A stretch of 64,000 bases of DNA from contig PUDQ02000010.1 in NCBI GenBank assembly GCA_002964805.2, positions 3,348,001 to 3,412,000 on the forward strand, given 5' to 3'. Made by a program: the position numbers and the translations under genes. This document shows positions 23,993-34,141 of this stretch, piece after piece. This stretch comes from Trametes villosa. Its lineage: Eukaryota > Basidiomycota > Agaricomycetes > Polyporales > Polyporaceae. Position 1 is the stretch's first letter, and each line of letters begins with the position of its first letter. The notes below the pieces were generated by a model. It did no database searches. It saw only the letters and a list, made by a program, of their open reading frames with translations, and was not told where the DNA came from.

Positions 23993-25313
23993 TCACCATC
24001 GCGGTACGGAACGCTCAACCTCAACCTCAAAAACTACACCGGAGTCCTCCTCAACCGCCCCGAACGCCTCCCGCCACCTCTCCAGCAGCCCCTCCTCCAG
24101 CAACCGCTCCATCACTGGCACGCTCTGCACCCGGCGCGCCGACCACACCTCCGAGTGATACAACCACACCTGCGGCTGCACACATACCGACAGCCGCCGG
24201 AACGCCGGGTAGCGCCGCCTGTCGAGCAGATGCCCCGCGAGCTGTGCGCAGAGTGCGGGCGGGCAGGCGAGCATGCCGCCCTCGCGGTCGACGACGCTGA
24301 GCGTGAGGTGCGTGAGGGCCGGGAGGCGGCCCGCGGCGAAGAGCGCGCAGACGGCGGAGAGGAAGCTGGAGGGCGGCGGGGGCGGCGTGTAGGTGCGTGA
24401 GTTATGAGGAGCGTGGAAGCGGAGGTGGAGGGAGCGGAGGGCGGGGCACTGGGCGACGGCGGCGAGCACGTACGCGTGGTAGCTCGCTGCGAATGCAAGC
24501 GTCAGTTGGGGACGGGGTCTGCGGGAGGGCGGACGCACGGTGCTTCTCTGCGGGCGTGCGGGCCCACTGCGGGACGTCCTCCAGGGCGTATGGGCGGTCG
24601 ACCATGGATACGCTGATAGCACGGAGATGCGTGGATGCGGCGCGGATGACGGGCACCCACGGGAGCGCCTCCGCTGTTACCCCGAACGAGATGTCGAGGG
24701 TGTGCAAGTGTCGGGCCCTCCGCCCGTCGCCCTCCAGGAGGATTGCTGCCAGGCCAGGATGGTCCCATTCCCCAGACTTGACCACGATTTCTCTCAGCAG
24801 AGGGAATCGCGCGGGGCTGACGTTGGAAGGGAGCTCGCGAGCCTGCGGGGCCTGAGGGTGCGAGTCCCAAACCATATCACAGACGAGCCGCTCGAGGCGG
24901 GGGAGCACGCCCAACACCGCGACGAGGTCACTCGCGTTCTCCAGGTCCGTCCCCTCCAGCGCTAGGGCACGGAGCTCGGTAAACATGTGGAACGGGAGGA
25001 GGCGCGGTGTGAACAGGACGCCCTCTTTGGGTTGGGCGAAGTGGGAGATGGTGAGTGAGCGGACGAGCGCGCCGAGTGCGGGGTGTGCGTCCAGTGTTCG
25101 CGCGAGTTGGTGGGCCTTGGTGACCCCCTGGTCACTGGGACGGCCTGTGAGCGTGATCGAGCGGTAGAGGTGGGCGCGGGCGTATGGGAGGACGGCGTGG
25201 CTGGTGAGCGCGCAGTTGACGAAGGTGGATGGGTCGTCTGAGGCGAGGAAGTCAAGGGTATGTAGGATGATGTCGAGTGGGATTACGGAGGAGTGGGAGT
25301 GCGGTTCGGACAT
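23993..25313 (-). CDS. F-box-like protein, type II (copy G, left arm)
   Basis: Exons 24539-25313 and 23993-24486 give 422 residues. The N-terminus MSEPHSHSSVIPLDIILHTL and the following ALTSHAVLPYARAHLYRSI fit an F-box-like domain. Leucine-patterned segments include LRALALEGTDL, LERLVCDMVW and LHTLDISFG. The C-terminal exon carries HLTLSVVDREGG, QPQVWLYHSEVWSARR and WREAFGAVEEDS. The intron (52 nt, GTGCGT donor, GCAG acceptor) is almost identical in sequence to that of its right-arm partner at 32118-33471. The gene lies innermost in the arm. A truncated further copy follows at 25985-26238 in the same orientation. Likely SCF substrate adaptor; specific substrate unknown. Confidence 0.8.
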
Positions 25314-25853
25314 GCTGTGCTGGGCCCTAGGATGGTGAGTACGTCAGGGTGGTTTACACGAAGGTATACAAGCGGCGGCCGCTTACTTCACAGATGGATG
25401 CTGGTTGTGGTCTGGGGAGAAGGGCCAAACGCATCAACGACTGCATCGACCGTGTTTGGGTCTGGCGCTCCGCCGAACGCGGACTGGTGCACACCCGCTC
25501 GCCGTCATTCTCCATGCGACCTGACAGTTCGGAGAGTTCTGTATGTCCATGTCAACAATCAACTGTTACCTATCTGTCCGCCTGCGTCATGGCGGCGAAC
25601 CTCTCGCAGTCCACAAAGCTGGGAGCGTCCCCGCGACACACCGCTCCGTGAATTTCAGGCTTGAAACAATACGCATATGCAATACGGTACCAGTCGACGG
25701 ACCCTGCAGTGTGCATCGAGGGGGTAGCAAGCTAGTGGCGTCCGTGTTTCGTGCCACTGGCAGTGCACACATGGTGCGAGAGGCCCTGAAAGTTTGCCTC
25801 AACGTACCTCAACATCAACCGTGAGTTTGACAGCGGCCGATGTGCCTGAACAG

Positions 25854-25880
25854 CGAGTAAGTGAGTGAGTGAGTGAGTTT
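25854..25880. repeat. GAGT tetranucleotide microsatellite
   Basis: About five to six copies of GTGA/GAGT. The same tetranucleotide (as CACT) interrupts the coding sequence of the right-arm type II gene near 32605-32627, so this tract may descend from an F-box gene copy. Confidence 0.8.
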
Positions 25881-25984
25881 TACTTCAATCCGAACTCAGC
25901 GCGTCTCTTAAGAACGGTTGCAACGTATGACTTCACGTGTGCAGTGAGGTAGATATGGCTTTCCGTTAGCGGACAAAGCGGCGC

Positions 25985-26238
25985 TGGGTCATAAGGCAGC
26001 CGATGGTCGCATGGAGGAGAGCGGGGTGTTCGTCAAGCGTCCGCGCGAGCTGGTAAGCCCTGGGAAGGCCGGCGACCGTGATCGGTCGGTAGAGGTGGGC
26101 GCGGGCGTATGGGAGGAGGTCGTGGCTGGTGAGCGCGAAGCTGGGGAGAGTGGACGGGGCGCCTGTAGCGAGGGAGGCGAAGATGTGCAGGATGATGTCG
26201 AGCGGAGTGTCTGTAGGGGGGGAGCTGAGATCCGACAT
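25985..26238 (-). pseudogene. Truncated type II F-box-like gene (5' fragment)
   Basis: From ATG 26238 the fragment encodes MSDLSSPPTDTPLDIILHIF and then ALTSHDLLPYARAHLYRPI and QLARTLDEHPAL. These match the first 75 or so residues of the type II genes at 23993-25313 and 32118-33471. Homology stops after HPAL and the frame ends soon afterwards. The promoter side up to about 26520 also resembles the upstream regions of the intact copies (for example ACTTCACAGATGGACGCTGG). It is a same-orientation partial duplicate beside the left arm and has no counterpart beside the right arm. Confidence 0.75.
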
Positions 26239-27425
26239 GCGGTGCTGGGTGAGATGGTGGATGCGTCCGAGGGAGCTCCACGGAGGTGTGTGAGCAGTGG
26301 CCGTTGACTTCACAGATGGACGCTGGTAGGGGAAGCTATATGCAACTGTATCAATTGGGTCAAGGTATAGCGCTCCGCGGGACCGTGCGCACCTGCCAAC
26401 GATGTGACTCCCTGTGCGACCTGCCAGAAGGCATGACAGGTTATGTAGTCCTGTATATCAACGGTCAGCGTCTGTCCACGATCATCACAGTGACGAGCAC
26501 TGGCATGCTACAGTTAGTGAGTACTGGGGGTACTTGGGTGGGTCAGCCGCGGCGGACGGGCGAGAAGCTCATGTAGCCAGTACGTCTGACGACGGTTCAT
26601 CACGACCCACCTTGGAGTACCGAGGCGATATTCAAGAGCAGCGGGCTGTCTTTGCGGGGCGATAATGCTACAAAGCGAGGAAGACGCACGATTCGATGCA
26701 ACCATCACAGGACCAACGGCGGGATTCGCGCCCCGCGAACGACGGGTTAGATAGAACTGGAGGAGAAGTTCAGCACACACCGCTAAGCAGGAGATACAAC
26801 CAATCCTCACCATGATACTCCCAAAGCATCCGCCTCTATAAGGCGCACCCGCCTCCACGAACTCACCGGCACCTCGCGCGAAACTCTCCGGGTCCAATTA
26901 TAACAAGACTATACGAGTACACATAGATATGTAGCCTAGTACTAGTAGCGGTACAACAGCGCAGCGCGTCACCGTCTCTATCGCGCAGCCGCGCTCGACT
27001 CGGAGGCAAGAACGGCGCCGCAGTGGATGTGCGAGGGAAGCGGGGTGGGGGCGGGCGGACATGGCGGATGATCGATGATGGCGGGCAAGAGGGGCGCGGG
27101 GCGCGGGGCGCGGGGCGATGGGGGATAATACAGAGGGAGGTATAACGTATGCAAGATAGATACAGCAGCAAGCAGCGAGCAGCAGCGGGCGTCCGGTGGG
27201 GTATGCGCGGCGATCGTCGTTCCGTTCCGTGTGGGCCTCCTGCCCTCTTCCTTCTTCCCTCTTCCTTCTTCCCTCGGGCTCTAGGATCCTGCGCCCTCGG
27301 AGTGTCATCCGGCGCCGCGCGCCCGGGCCTGGCGTGCGTCGGGGCGCCTTCTCCCGGTCGCCCAGCGCGGCTCCCTCGTTCCTCGGCCCCGCCTGCGTCG
27401 GCGCGCCGGGACGTCTGCGCCCAAA

Positions 27426-27452
27426 CGGCGGCGGCGGCGGCGGCGGCGGCGG
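27426..27452. repeat. GGC trinucleotide repeat
   Basis: About nine GGC units lie just beyond the G-alpha stop codon, so they would fall in its 3' untranslated region. Confidence 0.8.
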
Positions 27453-27463
27453 AAGCAGGAGCC

Positions 27464-30387
27464 TCAGATAACGTTGACGCTCTGCAAATGCGCGCGGAGA
27501 ATGCCCTCGCGGACTGGTGGCGGCGGCGGCGACGACCCGGTAAGATGCGGGTGCAAAGATCCATCATGCCAGACACAGCGCGCGCGATGCAGCGGGGCAG
27601 TGGCAGGACGAGGGTACCAAGAAAAAGCAAACACCTGGTCAGCACGATGACCCCCAACGCAACCACAGAAGCCCAGAAGACACGACACGAGCGCGGGTGA
27701 GGGAAAGAGGGGGTGATAGGGCGCGGCGCCACCGAAAAACAGGAAACTCACCTCCGACGAGGATCGCCGCAGTCGAGCGCGTGTCCTGTAACGGCCGTCC
27801 ATCTATCAGCACCGAAGCGCACACAGGGAGGAACAGCACAGGTAAGCCCACGCACGATAACGGACGTCTCGTGCCAGTAGAACGGGCGCGGCTTCGGCGA
27901 CAGGCGTTTCTGCAGGCCTCGTCAGTAGGCGCTCGTCGCTAACATTGCAGGGGCAGCACACGTACGTGGTACCCGCGGAACTTGTCGCGAAAGTCTGTAC
28001 GTCGGTGAGCGTCCGTGCAGCGCAGAATGAAGGAGTTGGGGCGTACATTTCGTGACGTGCTGGACGTCGTTCGGCTGGTCACCGTAGCTGGGGACGTACT
28101 TCGAGACGCGAATCCCCGCCGCGAGCGTCGCCTGCAGGATGTCCATCTGCACCGCGCACCGTTAGCAAATTCCCGACAGGCCCGCGGGAACACCGCACAG
28201 CGCAAGCAATACAAGAGAAACATCCGCGCCAGCGATCGGAGTTCCGCGGCGCAGGCAGGAAAAAAAGAGGGAGAGGCGCAGACGGATCATCAGCGCAGCG
28301 GACGCGTCATCAGGACGCATGATCTGCCTGCACGGCGCGCCGCAAGTCAATGGTCCCCTCCCTGTCACGACTTCGCGCGCGCGCGCCCGAGGAGAAGAGC
28401 CGTCACGGCCGCGCGACCTGATGCAACGCACGGCGGACGATGGCCGGTGGGTACACAACGCAACGCACCTTGTTGAGGAACAGGATGAGCGTCGTCTTCG
28501 ACAGCAGCGGGTTCTGGCACACTTCGCGCCACAGCGTGATCGAGTCCTCCTGTGGGCCCCCCGTTAGCTCTTGTCCGGGTGTCTGAACGGGTATGTCGTA
28601 GCGGAGTAGACGTACTAGCCGGTTGACCTTGGGGTCTTCCTCCAGCGTGAGGTTGAACGCGAGCGGCGCGAGAAAGATGATCGCCTGCACGTCATCAAAG
28701 TACGGTATCCAGTGCTGGCGCTGTTTCGGCCGGTTAGAACCAGCAGGGACAGCCGGATGGGATCCCGCCGGGGACGAGAACACGTACGACGCTGCGCGAC
28801 CCGCCGACATCGTAGATATACCATTCTGTGCCTGGTAACGCGCCTACGTGCCGGGGAGGTATTCGTCAGTGGATGGAGATGGAGATGTTAGGGCCGGAGA
28901 TGGTGCGTACCGCTCTCCATCGTGAAGCGATGTTCTTCAACGCCGAGCGTCCGCACGCGCGCGCGTACGATGTCGTCTAGTCGTCCCTGAGTCAGCGGAG
29001 TGCACCCGATAAACAGTCGGCGAGGGTCGTACCGTCTGTTGGCTCATAATTGATCGCGGCGACGCGTCCAGCGTCGTTCAAGAAGCTACGGCGGGTTAGC
29101 ACACATCGCCGCTGAATGCACTGTACACGTACAATCCCGGCATGTCTTGCAAGCGGACGTTCTGCTTCTTGAGCACGCCCTGGACGACGGGGTCCTCCCA
29201 GAGCGTGACAATATCGTCTCGGCACGCGGCGAGCACCGCACTGGGATTGTCCTTGTCCTTGAACTGGGAGTTCGCCGTGCTAGGCCGCGAGCTGCCCTTC
29301 AGCGCGGACACGAGCGGCGGGGGCTGCGGATTCCGCGGCACGTCGAGCGTGCTCGAGTTGGAGCTTAGCGCCGCGAGCACGCCCTTCCAGCCGCTCCCTG
29401 CGCGCACGCATACATCACGGTTCGGGGACACGTTATCTGGGAGGAGCTTGCGCATGAGCTCGTCCTCTATTGGAAGAAGCGCGGAGAGGCGCATGCGGAT
29501 GCGCCGGTGGTGGTCGTTGAGCGGGGAGGTCGAGAAGCGGACGCCAGGTGTTGTTGGTGTGCGGCCGGCGACACCTTTCCCTTTCGCGATGGAGGACGCG
29601 GTCGTGGTCTGGAGGGAGGATTCCCATTCCTCTTGTAGAACTTCTAGGAGACGCTTGATACACCTGTAGCACGATGTGAGTATCACCGGGTAACAAAATA
29701 CATGCGAACGGCGCGGTCGAGTGCCACTGGTTGAATCTCGACACCAGGCCTGGTGGCGATACCCCCCCCCCCCCTGGGAACACGGGGGTACTACAACGGG
29801 TGATATCTTGAACAGAAGGGTAAGAGGCTCTCTGCTCGGTTTCCGGTTCCGGCTCATTTATGGGGGACCCCCCCTACCGGATGGCAACAAGAGTACAAGT
29901 GGGGGATGCTGCGGGCTGAACACGGGGACAGCGTGATTACTCACCGGATAAGATTGAGCTGGACGATCGTTTTCCAAGCAGCGCGTTCCTTCGCGAAGTG
30001 TTGTGGTACGAACTGTAGCTGGAAGTCTATAAACAACGTCAGCGTACATCTCAGGCAAGCAAACGCGACGCACTCTTGAGTGTTGTACTCTTGCCCGACT
30101 CTGCCTGGCCTGCGGGATTGGCTCCGGATGAGTATATGCGGGCGCATACAAGCAGGGATTCGCGCACCAAGCAAGAGGATCTTTATCGCGCGTTTGCGGC
30201 GCTCATAGGCCTTGCGTGCCTGAGCGATCTCCTCGTCTATCTCCTTCGAGACGCGTATGGCCTCCTCCTGCTGGCGAATGCGCACCGCGCGTTCCTCTGG
30301 GGTCTCGTCAAAGGGCGGCTGAAGGGCGCGAGCGAGGGGGTCGTCGAGGTCGTTGTTGCTCCGGAACGCGCGCGTCGCCATCGCCAT
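27464..30387 (-). CDS. Divergent G-protein alpha subunit
   Basis: Fourteen exons: 30168-30387, 30074-30109, 30027-side exon 29945-30026, 29133-29663, 29033-29085, 28911-28976, 28788-28843, 28616-28720, 28469-28549, 28047-28146, 27966-27994, 27856-27909, 27752-27785 and 27464-27513, giving 498 residues. G-alpha subunits bind GTP and relay receptor signals at the membrane. G-box motifs are visible in order: P-loop GQAESGKST, switch I RVRTLG, switch II DVGGSRSVRQHW, FFLNDA, FLAPLAFN, NKMD and TSVIDT, ending LQSVNVI. Differences from canonical G-alpha: Ser replaces the catalytic Gln of DVGGQ; the P-loop has QA for AG; the N-terminus MAMATR lacks the Gly-2 myristoylation site; the C-terminus lacks the usual Cys. 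The helical-domain exon (177 codons) is long and low-complexity. It belongs to the divergent G-alphas expanded in mushrooms. It sits alone in the spacer of the inverted repeat. Confidence 0.93.
29762..29774. repeat. C13 homopolymer inside a G-alpha intron
   Basis: Thirteen consecutive C lie in the third intron (29664-29944). At 281 nt that intron is several times longer than the gene's other introns; it also holds a second C-rich run near 29870. Confidence 0.8.
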
Positions 30388-32117
30388 GGCTGGCAGACAA
30401 GCAAGGGAGCAGAGGCGGGATGGAGGTCGATGAGGAGAGAGGGAGAGCAGCGGAAGGAAGCGAGAAGAGGGAGAGGATGATCGGAGGCGGTGCGCACACT
30501 TTCCCGGCGGTGGCGGTTTCCCGGATCACCGCGCTCCGGCCGGCGTCTACCCCCTTTCCCCTGCCGATCACTTTCCCTCGCTCCCGCGGCCTTTCTTCGT
30601 ACGCTCCTAGCCTCCTACCACACACCCCGCTCGCGGCCTCTTGAGCTGCACCCCGCGCTCGCGGTCGTACAAAAGTCGAGTATCCCAGCCGGCAGTAAAC
30701 GCAGGTCATGTGGAGGGTAGAGTGGGATGAGTGACAGATCGAGCAGCTAATCCGACCCGTTGACAGATCGTTGCGTGCGAGGGTCCTGACAGTACAGTGC
30801 CCGACGTCCCTCTTCCTACCACGACCACCAACTCTCCCTGCCAGATCCCTCCTTCTCCTCCTAGCGCTCGCCTTCTTTGTCCCGGTCGGTGGTTGCTGCC
30901 TTACTAACTTCTCGATGATCTCTCCATCCGGATATCTTTCGGCTGCCGGCCCCGCCTCAGCTGCTCTCAGGCCCGCGTGCGCACGGATGTGGCTAATTCC
31001 GTGCGCTCTCAGCTCGGAACAATCGCCTCGTCTCCGCCCGTGGCCGACGAGCAGTGCTCCATCTTGTCTACAGTTTGGCACCAATCTTACTTGATGCTCG
31101 CGCATCGCTGCTCTCATGGCGTCCGAGGTTCGGTGAGTAAGTCTATGTAACATTACACGTGAGAGACCCTAGATTCTCAAGGACATGCCACTGTTACGAA
31201 CGAACGGGCGCAGGATTGTCCGCTCACGGCGACACCATCTCTACATCACCGCGGGCGTGTTGTACGTTGCAAACGTCCTGGAGAGAGCCATGGAATGTGA
31301 CCATGACTTTGGTATCAACTCCCACTGTCAAGGCACGGTTCGGAGGCCTCGGGCCTCCAGATCTTGTTTGCACTGCTACGATATACGGAGGCCACTAGTC
31401 CGCTGTGCCTCTCGACGTATCCTGCAGGGTCTGGCGATTGCTACTAATTATGCATATCGTTCCAAGCCCGAAATGTCCGGAGCGCTGGATCGCGACATCG
31501 TGTCAGTACATCCGTACGTCCTCCCCGAATCCCCGATCGCCGTGGTAGTTGACCTATACTCTTACTCCGCTCAGGGTGGTATGCGTTTGCGATGGCGGCC
31601 GTGCTCTTCTCAACCAGTTCCGGAGGCCGTGATTCTCCATTTGAACTTCGACGTATCGAGAGGCTCTCCAGCTCCATGAAATCGAGTTGTGCACCCGCCA
31701 AGTCCGTAGCGTTACGCGCTCGTACAAGCCTCTTTGATGAAAGAGGCGTGGTGGACTCCCGCGTCGGGCCCGATACCCCCAGCCTCTGCAGAGAGCAGTA
31801 CGCTCGCCACTGTGGCTGAGACTGGCAGGCGTAAGAGACAGACGTCGATCGTCGACATGCCGGGCTACCACAACTATTCAGGACGTCCGACCACATGGCA
31901 AGCGGTATTACGAGCGGGTGAGCACGAATCCGCGTACCGCGGAGCGCTAGACCCAAACACGATCGATGATCATGCTACTAGTCGTCGATGCGGATGGACC
32001 TTCTTGAAGTTCTCCTCCGACGTCGACCAGCACCCACTTGTAAAGTAAGCAGCGGCCGCTCGCACACCTCGGTGTAAACCATCTTGACGCATCCGCCATC
32101 TTAGGGCCCAGCACAGC
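30388..32117. other. Spacer upstream of G-alpha and type II copy H
   Basis: It contains the G-alpha promoter and, from about 31840, the inner end of the right repeat arm with the promoter of the gene at 32118. No additional gene was recognised. Confidence 0.45.
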
Positions 32118-33471
32118 ATGTCTGAACCACACTCTCACTCCGTCGTAATCCCGCTCGACATCGTCCTACACACCCTGAACTTTCTTTCCTCAGACGACCC
32201 ATCCACCGTTCTCAACTGCGCGCTCACCAGCCACGCCGTCCTCCCTTACGCCCGCGCCCACCTCTACCGCTCGATCACGCTCACAGGCCATGACCACGGC
32301 GTCACCAGGGCCCATCAACTCGCGCCAATATTGGGTGCATACCCCCGGCCCGCACTCTGCGCGCTCGTCCGCTCACTCACCATCTCCCACTTCACCAAGT
32401 CCAAAGAGGGCGTAGTGTTTTCACTGCGCCTCCTCCCGTTCCACGCGCTCTCTGAGCTCCGTGCGCTCGCGCTGGAGGGGACGGATCTGGAGGACGTGAG
32501 TAACCTCATCGCGGTCCTGAGCGTGCTCCCGCGCCTCGAGCGGCTCGTGTGCGATGAGGTGTGGGACGACTCCTCCGAGCACCCTTGGGTTCGCGAGCTG
32601 CTTTCCACTCACTCACTCACTCACTCCAACGTGGGCCCCGCGCGTTTCCCTCTGCTCAAGGAAGTCGTGGTGAAGCTCGGGGAGTGGGTCCATTCGCACC
32701 TGGCGGCGATCCTCCTGGAGGACGACGGGCGGAGGGCCCGCAACCTGCACACGCTGGACATTTCTTTCGGGTGCACCGCAGAGGTACTCCCGTGGGTGCC
32801 CGTCATCCGTACTGCGTGTGCGCATCTACGCGCTATCAGCGTGTCCATGGTCGACCGCCCGTACGCCCTGGAGGACGTCCCGCAGTGGGCCCGCACGCCC
32901 GCAGAGGAGCACCGTGCGTCCGCCCTCCCGCAGACCCCGTCCCCAACTGACGCTTGCATTCGCAGCGAGCTACCACGCGTACGTGCTCGCCGCCGTCGCG
33001 CAGTGCCCTGCCCTCCGCTCCCTCCACCTCCGCTTCCACGCTCCCCATAACTCACGCACCTACACGCCGCCCCCGCCGCCCTCCAGCTTCCTCGGAGAGG
33101 TCTGCGCGCTCTTCGCCCCGGGCCGCGCGCCGAGCCCGTTGCCCGTCCTCACGCACCTCACGCTCAGCGTCGTCGACCGCGAGGGCGGCATGCTCGCCTG
33201 CCCGCCCGCACTCTCCCAGCAGCTCGCGGTGAGCCTGCGCGATAGGCGGCGGCACCCGGTGTTCCGGCGGCTGACGGTGAGCGTGCAGCCGCAGGTGTGG
33301 GTGTACCACTCGGAGGTGTGGTCGGCGCGCCGGGCGCAGAGCGTGCCAGTGATGGAGCGGTTGCTGAGGGAGGGGCTGCTGGAGAGGTGGCGGGAGGCGT
33401 TTGGGGCGGTTGAGGAGGACTCGGTTGTGGTTTTGGAGGTTGAGGTTGAGCGTACCATACCTCGGTGGTGA
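32118..33471 (+). CDS. F-box-like protein, type II (copy H, right arm)
   Basis: Exons 32118-32913 and 32966-33471 give 433 residues. It starts MSEPHSHSVVIPLDIVLHTL and continues ALTSHAVLPYARAHLYRSI (F-box-like), then LRALALEGTDL, LERLVCDEVW and LHTLDISFG. The C-terminal exon has HLTLSVVDREGG, QPQVWVYHSEVWSARR and WREAFGAVEEDS. It is 11 residues longer than its left-arm partner (23993-25313). Part of the difference is an in-frame CACT expansion encoding a Ser-Leu-Thr-His repeat near residue 165, and part is an insertion near PGRAPSPLP. The intron is nearly identical to the partner's. Both copies keep open frames, so both may be functional. Confidence 0.8.
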
Positions 33472-34141
33472 TGAGATTTTGAGTGCTTGCTCGACGGAGT
33501 GTCTCGCGCGTTCCTCCTTGCTGTAGGTACTCATGGGAGGGGGGGTCGAGCCCGAAGAGCTTCGTTGATTTCGAGGGGACAGTACTATTTTACCGTTCGC
33601 CGTGTCAAGCCCCAGATAGATGGCGTACTTGACTTTGCTTACCCACTGAGTACTGAGGCCAAAGGCCGTATGCTGGACGATAGTACGACTCCGCCAGCCA
33701 CTTGGCAGGCTGCGAGGCTGCGGCCACCGGCAAAGGCCGGTATGTCGGTAGCGCGCATCCCGGAGTACCGTTTTGCTGCATTGGGTTTCTTCCTGTGCTA
33801 CCATTGTGCTACAGCCTACATGCTTGCTTCTGTCGATCTAGTAGCGGCGGACTACTTGAACATATAGCGACGTCTATCCAGGGCCTCCACGCGTATATGC
33901 CCCGCCCCCGCTCGTCGGACAGGACTCTAGCGCTATCTGTATAGGCATCGTTCACATCGCACTAGCAGACTGGCAACGAGCTAGTAACGGAACTGCGCTC
34001 GAGTTGACGCGCATCTTTGACGTGTGAGCCGACTTGCAACCTATCGCTCAGTTTATCAAGAAGATTCTCCATAAGTTGGGCCAGGTCAGAAGCGATTCAC
34101 ATCCCCATTGCAACGTACGAGAGGCTTACACCTATCCAGTC
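33472..34141. other. Spacer between right-arm genes H and E
   Basis: Inverted counterpart of 23251-23992; it contains the promoter of the gene at 34142. No gene called. Confidence 0.5.

Larger units (their letters stand above)
19831..25570 (-). repeat. Left arm of a large inverted repeat
   Basis: About 5.74 kb is present again in inverted orientation at 31840-37585. Three F-box-like genes on the minus strand (25313 to 23993, 23250 to 21918, 21666 to 20318) are mirrored in order, spacing and intergenic sequence by three plus-strand genes. Homology includes non-coding promoters: for example GGGCCCAGCACAGCATG immediately before both type II start codons. The outer edge is sharp at 19831, while the inner edge fades near 25570. 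By eye divergence is moderate (proteins roughly 80-88 percent identical), so this is not a recent duplication. Confidence 0.85.
25314..27463. other. Gene-poor spacer with truncated F-box copy
   Basis: Besides the end of the left arm (to about 25570), a GAGT microsatellite and the truncated type II copy, no gene was recognised. The right end, next to the G-alpha stop codon, contains a GGC-repeat. Confidence 0.5.

Noticed and set aside
24402..24616. Plus-strand frames across the type II F-box genes
   Set aside because: Antisense shadows; the same regions on the opposite strand match paralogues with conserved introns.
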